NCBI GenBank assembly: GCA_012295275.1
Contig: CM022667.1
Coordinates: 8,891,538-8,955,537 of the forward strand
Length of the DNA: 64,000 nucleotides
Origin: Chrysomallon squamiferum
Taxonomy: Eukaryota; Mollusca; Gastropoda; Neomphalida; Peltospiridae
Reading direction: 5' to 3'
A program made the position numbers and the translations under genes. The notes beneath the pieces were generated by a model that was not told where the DNA came from, did not search any database, and was given only the letters and a program-made list of their open reading frames with translations. Shown piece after piece: positions 12,522 through 25,807 of this stretch (position 1 is its first letter; every line of letters starts with the position of its first letter).

Positions 12522-12719
12522 ATGTATGCAAGTTTAGAACCTCTAATCACAACAGTAAAACAATGTGTGTCTGCAGCTATTCGCACAGATCATAAAAACA
12601 TTGGCCGATCGCAAAATTTTGTTCATGTTATCGTTGGACAGAAAGGCGGCAAAATGTATGGGTACCTTCAACGAGTTACATTTTTAAAATATGAAGACAG
12701 ACAATATTTGACATTTTAA
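12522..12719 (+). other. Short open frame of unknown meaning (65 codons)
   Basis: The frame runs from an ATG at 12522 to a TAA at 12717. Its composition looks more protein-like than that of the surrounding simple-repeat frames (for example HVIVGQKGGKMYGYLQRV). It follows the broken remnant at 11580-12302 on the same strand by about 220 bp and may belong to the same decayed element. I recognise no domain, see no splice support, and would not call it a gene. Confidence 0.2.
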
Positions 12720-14223
12720 AACTTAGTAACCACTCGATAGATGTTTAATTGTAACATTCGTTAAAAAAAGCATATTCCAAATTCTTGTCATTTTAATCTT
12801 TATAAACTGGCATTCAGTGTAAAATGGTATATCTTGTTGGGCCCAAGTGAATCCGATTTTGACAGAGTCCACTGAACACAGACACACACACACACACGCA
12901 CATATATACATATATACATACACATTTATAATTTATGTTACCAAAAAGTGAGAAACACATTAAAACTTGTTTAAAACAAGAATAAAAATTTAAAAAGACC
13001 AACAAACAAAATACTGTTATAGAAAAAAATAAATTTATTTAAAATGACTGAGCTGAAGTAACCAAAGCCCAGCCTTGGATACACTGGATTTAAGACACAA
13101 GTAATATTACAGCATACATTGATCATCTGTGAAGAATACTGGAAATGCTAAAAATTAAAAAAAAAAAAAAAAATTAAAAAAAATATTTGTAAACTAATTC
13201 AAATAAAAACCAAAGCCCCTAAAACCCTATTTGTACAGATCCCGAGTCTGTAAACCTTTTATATTTATAACAAGATTTGTTTTTAAAAAAATATTGCTTA
13301 TGGGTGTGTTATTGTACTGTCAAGTGATATGATAAGCCTTGTATCTACTACTTCCAAGAGTTTTAAAAACAAAAGTGACTGGTAGAGAATCAGAACAAAT
13401 ACAATTCTATTTCTGTGACAGTTTTTAAGTTGTGAGAGAGACTAACATTCATCACAACAATAACATCATAAAAACAGGTTCTGAGAAATTGTTTAGTCTG
13501 AAACTGGACACTGATCAATGTAGAAAGACTTCTACCACTATAAATTTGTTAACAGTCAATTTCAGAAATAAATTAAAATGTTTAACTGATGTGTTTAAGA
13601 TATGGCAGAACTTACAACAATGATAATATGGAAACATGCATTTTATACATTATTCAAAACTGTTAGGGTTATACTTTTAGATAGTGACAAACAAGAAGCA
13701 ATTTTCTTTTAATATTATGTGTAAGTATAATTACTGCTACCTCACACTGGATGATTTTGTAAATCCCCTTGTAACAAAAACTCAATCTGCACCTGACACA
13801 GTCAGCTTTTCTCCTTAATTTTCAACAACAGGATACAGAGACATCTTCACAGTAATAAACAGATGTAGTGTCTGTGATTTTGATAAACATGTAAATTATG
13901 CAAGATCAAAAGTTATTTACAGTCATTATTGAAACATATTTATAATTATCATTGTTACATGTATAACATTTTGTAGAATTTTAAATTCGTATAATTTCAT
14001 TTCTCAGTTAACAATTGTCTATAATTTATATTAATTAATAAGCAAAATCAAGTTTGTTTACCTCTGCTGAAACAATATTAATAACAGTATTACTGTTACA
14101 TGCATCACATTTTGCAGATGTATTTTTAAATCTGAATTGTTTGATTCTACTGCACAAACATTCTATAGGAGTTACATAAATATATGAATTATTCAAAATT
14201 ATTTAGTCACTTTCTAAACAATT

Positions 14224-14273
14224 TTGTTAGTAGTAGCAGTAGCAGTAGCAGTAGTAGTAGTAGTAGTAGTAGT
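14224..14273. repeat. (AGT)n microsatellite
   Basis: AGT/AGC trinucleotide run of about 50 bp in gene-free DNA. The minus-strand reading is a poly-threonine frame that should not be taken as a gene. Confidence 0.9.
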
Positions 14274-14524
14274 ACTGTATGTACCAATGGTAATGTTACA
14301 ATTAAATAAATGTATATTACAAATGTACAGGTTTATTTCACAGACACATATTAAAACAGATGTATAGTTTTGATGAGATGTTCTGCATATGTGAACAAAT
14401 ACCCTAATAACATGTTTATATTCTTCCAAATGATGTGAACAATAAAGTACTGTAATAATAATATATATATATATATAGATATATATCAACATGAACTATT
14501 ACATTATTTATTAAATATAACCCA

Positions 14525-14555
<31 letters not shown>

Positions 14556-14809
14556 AAAAATAACAACAACAAAACAAATAAATCAAATGAAATACCCAGT
14601 TTGGTTGTCATTCTGCTGTATACAGGTGTATACACTGCATGTATTCACGTATCTCAATCAGAACAGTATAAAATACAATGAACAAACATCATATATGTTA
14701 ATACAAATACAGTTCCCACATACCATAAAAATATCCAATTGTAAAGGTTAAATTAATTATGTTTGAGTGAATCACATTTCAGCTTATTCCCTCATTCTGT
14801 AATAATGAC

Positions 14810-15115
14810 CTCTAGTTAGTCATGTTGAACTATTCTCATTTAATAATGAACCATTCCTACATTTAATAATCACCTATATAAATATGACGAACTGTTCCCA
14901 TAGTTAGTAATAAAGTATGTTAAACAATTCCCACATTTTGTAACCTAATAGCAACACTGAATCATTCCCACATTTTATAACGATCTAATAGTCATCATGA
15001 ACTATTCCCACATTTTGTAATGCCCTGTAGTTAGTAATACTGAACTATACATGTATCTTATAGCAATCTGATAGTGATGTTGAACTAATCCCCACTATTT
15101 GTGATTACCACTGTT
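14810..15115. repeat. Degenerate 50-60 bp tandem repeat
   Basis: The words TTGAACTATTCCCACATTTT, TAATGACCT and TAGTTAGTAATA recur five to six times with substitutions and small indels. This is an old minisatellite downstream of SLC9A8. Confidence 0.6.
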
Positions 15116-15986
15116 AACATTAATAACCAAAATTCAAAAACAAATAATGACAGACATACATATATCAAAAATAAAATTTTATAATAAATAAAATTATTCT
15201 AATGATTGCAAGTGTATCTCACCAGATACACAATGAATCTGAATGTTTTGATCACTTATCTGCTGACAGTTCAGTACAATTATTTACATATATTACACAT
15301 CTGCGGTTCTCACTTCCCCCATCACAGTATGAAAATTAAAATGATAAGTAAATAAAAATAATAATCATGAATGATAAGTAAATATATAATAAAACGAAAA
15401 GAAAGGAATACAAACAAATAAAATTTAATAATAATAAAGTAACCAAAAAAAAACACCAACGAATTGTTAAACCTTGACGTAAATTATGCTTTAAAATATT
15501 TTAAAATTTATAACATTTTTGTATTATTATTTTTTGATATGACACTGTGTAAAAACCATGTTTTCATCAAAATTTTTACACTTACAGTATGTCAAATAAT
15601 GATTATATGCATCTCAGTGCTCTCATAAATGTAACAGTAAATTCACTGATTTCAAAGTTCTTTTGACATAACAGATACCAACCATTACCATGCAGAAATA
15701 CAAAAACTCATTGTGATTAGTGATACTGAAATAGTATTAAAAACAACTTATGTGTGATTTACTATAATTTATTTATTAGGAAAACAAAAGAAATTACTGA
15801 AATTTTATAATCTATCAAAAAAAAAAAAATAATAATAATACAAAAAAAAAATAATAATACAAAAAAAAAAAAAAAATAATAATAATAATGACAATAACAA
15901 ATAATAAATAATAACAAAAACAAACAATAATAAACAGTAAAAATAAAAGTAATAATAATAATAAATAATAATAAAAACAAATAAAA

Positions 15987-16017
<31 letters not shown>

Positions 16018-17468
16018 ATAATAGTAAAGTGCACATAAATGGATTTATGTTGACTCTATTTATATTAATTTTTATTTGATTTTTTTCAATTACTGTCAGT
16101 GCTTAGGGTGATGAAAGGTAAGTACTATTAACTGTTTGAAATAATTCACAACACATCTGAATTATATTCATTCCCCAAACCCTTACAACTGAAACTACAT
16201 TCATAGTGAAATAAAATATCAAATTTAAACCTAAGTACATTTTTTTACAGCAATTTGCAACAAATTTTCATTTATTAAACATTTCTGTTTTTAAATGTTT
16301 TTTTTTTTTTACATATCTACCTCCTTCAAGCAATTTCTAGAGGAAATAATATTTTTTAAATGCATATTGCATGAGCAACAAAATAAAATTTCAAATTATG
16401 TTTTTCACATAATTTTTCTGTTTTTTTTTTGTGTATTTAATATTATAGTTAAAAAACGAAATGTGTTTATTTAGCTTCAATAACAAATTTCTGAAAAAAT
16501 GTGTATTTTAACCTGGTTTGTAAGTACGAATTCTGTTGTTTTTTGTCACATACAAGTAAAAACAATTAACAGTATTACAGTAACATTTATGTTTTAACTT
16601 ATTATATTCAATGATTCAATTCTTTGCAAAAAAAATCAAATAAAGCTTATCACATAACAAGTAACATAAACAAAATAATAATAAAAAAATCACAGTATAT
16701 TTATTTCACTTCATCGATAAGTATAAACAAAAATCACAACAATTTTTCACATAATCTTTTTTCTTTGTACACATTCAAACAAAAAAAACGAAAGATGCTA
16801 ACTCTATCAAATTAAACTGCAGTCAATAAATGAAAGAGAAAATATGATTAAAAAGAAGAACAAGAATATAATTAAAGCATATTCAAAGGGACTCAATCAA
16901 CTTAATAACAATCATCTTTGCCAGCCATGGTGGCAGTACTGAACAATATGAAAATGTTTTAAAAATGAGTAATTGTTGTGGAACGTAGATCTTGTAAACT
17001 ATTTCTCTTACATAATCCATATTCCCACAATAAACTGTGTTATTTACTCAGGTTAACCCAGAATATTGTTGTTCCTAACAATCATTTTCTTACCTCTGTT
17101 AACAGGTAATTTATATCAGATATTAACATCTGTCCATCATTAAATAACAGAAACATTTTTATCTGCTTAAAGTAAATGTGTGGGTTGGTACTCTGATGCT
17201 CAGTCTGATTTTTCTGGGTCTCTGATTTGCTCAGTCTTATAAGCCTATGTGATTTTTCTGATTGTATGATTTGTCAGTGTGATTATTTTCATGCTTTGGA
17301 TTTGCTCAGTCTTATTAGTATATGACTTTCTTCTTTTTTTTGTCGGAATGTGCTCAGTCTGATTGGTCTGTGTGATTTCGCAGTAGTCTAATTTGTTTGG
17401 TTATTATGGAATAACTGATTGAACTTGGGTCCTTGTTACTGTTAAACACACAACAACAACAGACGATG

Positions 17469-17913
17469 CTACAAGCTTGATGTTGTCATCAGTTTTGTTG
17501 CCTCCTCTTCCTCAGATTCTGATTCAGAAGGTGCAGCTCTGACATCTTTGTACCACTTGTTAGTGAGAGTGTTCATCTGATTCTTACCATCACGAACTTC
17601 CTACAATTACAACAACAACAATACTAATAATAGTAGGAGTAATAGCAGTAGTAGTAGTAATAACAATAATCATAGTAACAGTAGTAGTAGTAGCAGTAGT
17701 AGTAGTAGTAGTAATAGTAGTAGTAATAACAATAATCATAGTAACAGTAGTAGTAGTAGCAGTAGTAGTAGTAGTAGTAATAGTAGTAGTAATAACAATA
17801 ATCATAGTAACAGTAGTAGTAGTAGCAGTAGTAGTAGTAATAGTAGTAGTAATAATAATAATCATAGTAACAGTAGTAGTAGTAGTAGTAGTAATAACAA
17901 TAATCATAGTAAC

Positions 17914-17944
<31 letters not shown>

Positions 17945-20653
17945 ATAACAATAATCATAGTAATAATAGGAGTAGTAGCAGTAGTAATAGTAATAGTAGT
18001 AGTAATAACAATAATCATAGTAATAGTAGCAGCAGCAGCAGCAGCAATAACAATACTAATAAAAATAATGGTAATAGTAGTAGTGGTAGTAGTAATAATA
18101 GTAGTAGTATTAGCAGCAGCAGCAGCAATAATTATAATAAAAGTAGTAGTAGCAGTAGTAATAATAATATTTTTAAATACACTAATACTGTTGTTCTTTA
18201 AATATTATTGATAATTAATATTGGTTCTTGTTAAAAAATTAAAATTTTATATTACTCTATAATTAAATATTTTAAATGTCATTATATATATATATAAAAA
18301 TTGTGTAATTTAAAATCCTTGTTGTTTATATAAAAATAACAAGCTAAAAAAATATATTAAATTCAAAAATTAATATCACTGTTCTCTAAATTAATATCTT
18401 TGTTGTTTATAAAATGTTTAAAAATGAACACTGACTAGATCATCATCAGATAAGGGAGGCTGTTATTATAAGCAAGTTTAAAAAAAAAAAATACTAATAC
18501 TTGTACAGATTTTCTAAAATTAGAAATGTTGGCTGAAATTTAAAACCCATATATATATTTTTTAAATTATAAATAATTTATTATTTCTAAAATTAAAAAT
18601 ATTAGCTGAAATGTCAAAGGTTAGTACTACTGGTATCCTTTATAAATTTAACAAAATTATAATGACTGCTGTAGCATCTGTACTTCTTTAAAACAAAACA
18701 AAATTAAATAAAAAATATATCTATTATTTCTGAAATTGAAAACGTTACAACTATGCTTTCTAAATATATTAGTTCTATTTTTAAACTTTATTATTACTGT
18801 TGTTTTCTAAAACTAAACAGACTGGATGAAACTGCTGTGTTTTTTAAAAAATAAAACGAATTACCTGTTTTGTGAAGCGTCGTGTGAAAAACGGAATCAA
18901 GTATTTGACGTCAATTTTGAGAAAACCTTTCAAGTGTGGTTTGACGTAGTTTATCTCATATTCCTCCTCAGTCAGCTCTGACAAGTGTTCTGAGTCTACC
19001 GTCTCCCCCTGAAAACAAATAAACAAACACAAATAATAAATAATAGGACAGACAGACACACAGATAGAGATAAATATTTAAATGAATAGACTAATAAAGG
19101 ATGATAAATAACTATATAAATATATATATAAGTAAAAAAAAAAATAATAAATAGAATGAGATAAATAAAATTAGACACAGGTGTAAACAGAGTGACAAAT
19201 AAATAAACTGATAGAAAGATACATAAAAAAAACCCCAAAACTAATAAAAAAAACCCAACTAAATAAATAAATAAATAAATACAAAAATAAAAATTACAAT
19301 TCAAAAATGAAATAACATAAATACATCCAAAATAAAATAAGACATACATGGCAACTCTGCATTTTAAACTTTTTTTCTATGTTTGCGTGTTACCACTGTA
19401 CAGATTATAACAAATTTTGGAACTCAAACTCAATGTGAATACACTTACCATTTCTTTTGTTTTGCTAAGCGATACTTCAATTCCTGAAATTGTCTTCTTC
19501 TTCTTATTCTTTTTCACTGCTTTGAGACACTGGAATACAAAATGGTTATCATTTAAATAAATGTTGAATAATGGTAAAAAAATATTCTTTACCTTTTAAC
19601 TGAGGTAATGCAGAACCTCCTGAGAATTTGACAGTAAAGATGTTGATGATAGTGAATAAAGTTCTGTATTAACAGCTACAGTTCTTGAGTTACAAAGATG
19701 CAGTATATAGATAAAAATTTATTTTACTTTTAACACAGGCATAGTGGAACCTCCCAAGACAATTACAGTAAAGACTTCAGTGATAAAAAATAAACTGCAA
19801 TAAAAGCTAATAGACAATACATTCTTCAGTAGAATATATTTTACATTTAACAAAGACATTGTGGAACCTCTGAGAAAAATGACAGTGAAGAATACATTGA
19901 TAATAAAAATGAACATCATTAAATGTTAGTAGCAGCACATTCTTCAGTTAAACAAATGTAGAATAATAAATAAAAATATATTTAACTTTTTAACAAAGAA
20001 ATTCTTGTCTCCAATGAAGATGTTAAAAAGACATCTATGATAAAAAAAAAAAAAAAAATTTTTCACAGTGAATACTTTTCGGATTCAGACAGATGTGGAA
20101 ATAAACAAAAAAAAATATATTTTATTTTTAACAAAGACATTCTAGAACCTCCATTGAAACTGTAAAGACATCTGTAATATAAAACAAAAAATCCTTAACA
20201 TCTGCTACATTTTTGGATTTTCTGACAGATGTAGAATAAATTTCAAAAATGTGTACAAAGACGTCTATGATAAAGGCTCAGTAAAAAATAAAGATATAAA
20301 AAATTATATTTTACTTTCAACAGTGGCATCGTGGAGCCACCGAGGAACATGACAGTGAAGAGGACGATGATGAGAGTGGTTGTGACAAGGACGTAGCGTT
20401 TCTCCTCTTCAAATTCAAGATGGAGACTCAGAGCAAAGGCAATGGCTCCCCTCAACCCTGACAATTAATACAATAAAACAAGATGAAAGACATGACAGTT
20501 TTCTTACACTGGAATATTAGTGTACAATAATGACAACATACAAAGAAAAAGTTAATTCACTGAAGGCAGAGAACTCTAAAATGGTTCTGGGAAAAAAAGA
20601 TAAAAATTATACATTATTTAGCTATTATTTGTATTTTCTTGATATATATAGAT

Positions 20654-20685
<32 letters not shown>

Positions 20686-21243
20686 ATAGAGAAGCTATAC
20701 CTCTCAATTCTAAGAAATAAAAATATGAAATAAACAAGATAAAAAGCATGGGAATTTTCTTACACTGGAATATTAGTTTATACTAACGACAACATATAAA
20801 GAAAAATATGTATTTGTCTCACTCACCACTGAACCACATAATAAACTGCATCTTTCTGGTAATTTTGTGCTCCCGGAAGAAATTTACAAGGAATGAAAGT
20901 GGAAATATGTTGAGAGCTCGTCCAACCAATATTAATACCTGAAACATAAATTTATATTAGTAAACTTTTATTCCCTTCCTTGTCATAATTTTGAGATTAC
21001 TGAGAATGAACGTTTATGTGAATAAAAGAGAATCTAAATAATTTATCCCTGGTCTTCTAAAATGAAAATGTTTAGTATGTTTTGTATAGTTATAACTTAA
21101 TACCTAGTTTTGCATGTGCCCACATGCACACACACAAACATGCATGCATAAACATCTACTTAAAGATTAATTGTGCTTTTAAAAAGGAAATGTTTATTGT
21201 CTTTTATAAACAAACCCAAAATTAAACCTAATTTTACACAAAT

Positions 21244-21284
<41 letters not shown>

Positions 21285-22180
21285 TGCTACATGAATAACT
21301 TTATGTGTGCTTCACAACATCTGTGAAGTTATTTTATTTCAAATAAGCAAATAAGCAATATACTTACTATGCTCCATATCACAAAGGCTGGTTTGACATT
21401 GACCTTAAAACTAAATATTGCTAATCCCAGGTAAGCAAATACACAGGTTTCTGAAAATAAATTAAAATAAAATATATAATAATAATAAAAAAATTATATA
21501 CACAATGATTTTCAAAAGTGAAAAAAAATAAAATAATAAAAAAATAAAATAAAATAAATAAATAATTTCATACGTAAGATACCTGACTATGTTTAACATT
21601 TCATCACATTTTTCATTAATCAGGCATAAAGCATTTAGTCAAACATACATACACACTCTATCTCTTTCATTTTTATTTTTTCACACTACAACACTTCGAG
21701 TTAATCACATTCAAGCAATAATTCACATCATACAAACACATACAGCACCAACACAGGAAAACAAGGAAAACAAAATTAATAAAACAAAAAAAACAAAAAA
21801 AACTAAACAAAGGGCACATACACTCCCACAGAGAAACCAAATACACCAAGTGAAAAAACAAACTGAAAATCCAGGTTAATAAAATCTTCCTGTCAATTTA
21901 ACAAAAACACAGAACACAGTTACCTGCTACAAACGCTATTGTTCGGAATGTCTGTTGTACAGTTATCTGAGTGACTGGCGACAAATTGTTGTGCGTATAA
22001 TGTGACATCACTATGCCACAAAATAAAATTGCCATAATGCCTGGAAATAAAGCAAACAAACGATAATAACAAAAATAGAAATATTACTAACAATATAGAA
22101 ATTGTTGCATTTTATTCAGAAAAAGAAATTAACTTAGAAATGTATGTGTAAGTATTTCAGTGTGTCACTGTGCGAGGTAA

Positions 22181-22254
<74 letters not shown>

Positions 22255-23796
22255 CCCAGGGTAGACATCAATATCAGTTTATCTGCCAGAAAAGTTTATG
22301 TTATGTTGTTTCTGTGAGCTGCATTAATTAAACTTAATTGTTAAATTTCACTCAAACACAACAGAGAAACAATTAATACTTGCCTGACAAATGAATTCCC
22401 TCTGCCAGCCCATATGGTAGATATGAGAAAACTAACATTATGCCAAACTCCAGTGATGGAGTTTTATGTAAATCAACAAATTTAAGTAGCTGTGGCAGAT
22501 TAAGAAACAACAGACTGTCAGTTTTGATAACATCTATGTTTAAAATGACTATCAACTTAAACAAATTACTTTGTATATCACTAATACTTTGCAAACTATG
22601 AAGACTGTTTATGTTTGGTGTGTTTGTACACTTTAGTTATATTGTTTCTATCTGTTGTCAGCAACCAATCTTTCCTAATAACAAAGTGAGACAAAAAGAT
22701 AAATTTACATTTGTTCGAGAAGACGTCATTATAAATAAAAATTAATGATCATCATAAACCTCCATGAATGATGACTGGCTTGATACAGCATTAAACATTT
22801 CTGTTAACATTTATCGACTTTAAGTTTTCTTTATAAATATTTTAAAATTTTTAAAAAGAATAAGAATGAAACAGAACACAACTGAGACACGTGATTTGTG
22901 ATCAATGTAATAAATAGTTGTGACAAAGGATACCATTGCACTGACAAGACCAAACACAACTCCAATTGCTGCTGATGCAAAAAACATCAAACAAAATCTT
23001 CCAACAGCCAGAAAAAACGCTGCTGTCCCACTCACAGCTGCCATTCCAGGGTCAGAGAACTCCAAAATGGTTCTGGAAAAAAAGATAAAATGTTTTGCTA
23101 GTTTGTATTTTGTTCACACACACACACAAATAGAAAAACTATACCCAAAATGGCTTTTTTCCTAAAAAGATGTATCGACTGCAACAAAGTAAAAGTCAAA
23201 ACTGTACTTACGTGGTCAACACAATGGACACAGCATCGTTAAGTACGCTCTCTCCAAACACCAACATGTACAGGATGGGGTCTACATCTATGGCGTGGAA
23301 TATCGCCAGCGTCGCTACTGGATCAACGGCAGAGATTAAAGAGCCAAAAGCAAAACTTTCGACAACGCTTAGCTTAAACGCAATGTCAGCCTAAAAAGAA
23401 TTTAATAAAATAAAATAAAACAGAATCCATACATGCTTGTTTTTTTGTTTTTTTTTACTAATTCATATTTAAATGGTTATCAATATCTCACATTTTACAT
23501 CACTGTTCTGAAAAAAAAATTAAAAAACTCATTTTAAGGTTATATAAACATATCATTTATTTTCAAGTCATATAAAATTATTTTCTCTACCTTTTGAAGT
23601 CAAATATATATATATATTTTTTTTAAATCATGTTTCTATCAGTTTATTTGCATATTTATTGTTTCAACTTTCTCTTGCCTGTCCCAGTAAGTAAATCCCT
23701 CCACCCACAGCCACAGCAGAGATAGCCGTTCCAAACACAGCAAAAACCAGGATGGAGCCTATGTTCTGAAAAAAGTTACCCTGCAATACAAATGAA

Positions 23797-23839
<43 letters not shown>

Positions 23840-25774
23840 AAAAAAGTTTTTTTAAATAAAAAGAAAAAAGAAAACAAAATAAATCTGCAAAAAAAAATAA
23901 TAATAATAAATAACTAACTAAATTAATAAATGACTTTTAATAAGAAATAAACTGAAAAATAAATAAATATAAACTGTAACTAAATAAAATTAGAAGAAAA
24001 AACTAAACAAACAAATAAAACAAATCTGCAATAACAAAAACTAACAAAAAAATAAAAATAAAAAAAATAAAAAACAATTAAAAAAACCCCAAACAGACAT
24101 AGAACTAAATAAATAAAGATAAAAAAAATAAAAAATGTCAATAAAGTAACAAGTAACATTCTTAATTCCTAATGAAGACTTGAAATGATTTAATGTTTAT
24201 GAAAAGTAATCTGTTGACTGTGATGATGACGTTTATGATGTTTTGACTGATGTACCAATATAAAAAGCAAAGTTCTTAACTTCTTTGGGTTTTTTTGTTT
24301 TTGTTTTTTATTTTATTTTTTATTTTATATAAATGTAATAATAGTTTTTTTAAAAAGAGAAAAAAAGAAACAATAACAGAGATTGTACCACACTGGTGAG
24401 TAAAATTATTACATTAATAAATATTTCAGGAGAAAGACATCGAATAATATAAATTTTTAAAAACTAAAATGTCTGGAATATAAAAGACAGTAATTTTTCA
24501 ACAAATGCTGTTATTAAGAAACTTAATTTTCACCTTATGTAAATTATATCCAGATTCAAATATGATTGGTGGCAACAACACAATGAAAAACACAGTGGGA
24601 TTGAATGCTTCTTCATTCTGAAAAAAAAAAAAAAAAAAATTGAATTATATTCTAGAGACATTTTCAGTAAAGTGAAAGTTATAGAAACACTTTCAGAAAA
24701 ATAAAATTTTACAAATGCATTTAGTAAAGAGAATATACAGAGGGTTTTTCATGTATAATTCCAGAAATATTTTCTGTGAGGTTAATTCAAAAATACTTTT
24801 TCTGTTAGTTTACATTCTAGAAATTCTTTCAACAAAGTAAAGAAACACTTTCATTAAATTCACATCCTAAAAACACTTTGACTTAAGTACAATTCTGGAA
24901 ACATTTTCAGTACACAGTAAACTCTAATTCTAGAAAAAAAGTTTCAGTGCAGTTAAATTCTAGAAACATTCAGTGAATCTGAATTCTAGTAACACTTTCA
25001 GTAAAATGAAATTATAAAATTATTTTCAGTTACAATTTCCAAAAATATATTTACCTGCCAATTTCCAAACTTGATTAGCTTTAAGATCAGGCCAATAAGA
25101 GCACCTGAAACAAATCAATAAATTATTTGAAATATTATTATTATTATTTTTTTTTTATTTTATATATATCATTATATGTGTTTGTGTGTGTGTTTGTATG
25201 TGTGTGTGTTCACTTTTTTTTTGTTTTTTTATGTTTTATATTATTTTGTATTCATACAATTATTATTATCACTTTTTTAAAATCCACAAAATCAATAAAC
25301 TGCAGTTAAATTTACTATGGTTCAGTAAGCTGCTTTATTTTTTTGTGTTTTACTTTATTTTCTTAGCACTTTTATTATTATTTTATTATAATTTATTTTT
25401 TATTTTATTACTATTGGTTTTTTTTGTTGTTGTTTTTTTGATGTGACAGTAAAAATCAATAATGTTTTAAATAAACAAAATGTCTTATTTATTTAATGCA
25501 AATGTTTCAAAAATATAAACTGTTTATCTTTTTCACATATTTTTTTTTTAACATCTTAGTTTTTTTTATTCAAGATTAACACAGTATCAAACTATTCTCT
25601 CTTAAATTCAAGTTATTAAAAATTATTATTTATTTTTTCCTAACTAAAAATAATTTATGATAATAAAAATAATAACTGTAAATACTTTTCTTTAACACAT
25701 GTCCTTTGATAATCAAAACATAAAACATTTTTCTGTTTATATATAATATTAAAATTAATTATAGAGAAAAATGT

Positions 25775-25807
<33 letters not shown>

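Larger units (their letters stand above)
12723..17468. other. Gene-poor stretch including probable 3' UTR of SLC9A8
   Basis: No coding exon is recognised in 4.7 kb. The part nearest 17468 is likely 3' UTR of the minus-strand exchanger gene, of unknown extent. It holds a GTA run at 14224-14273, an AAAT run at 14527-14555, A-rich AAT tracts at 15820-16025 and the degenerate repeats listed separately. A CTCAGTCTTATAAGCC-like motif recurs with variation at about 17195-17365. Confidence 0.5.

Noticed and set aside
17590-18018. 142-codon minus-strand Thr/Ile-rich open frame
   Set aside because: It is the translation of an AGT/AAT minisatellite in the last SLC9A8 intron; it has no start context or non-repeat content.
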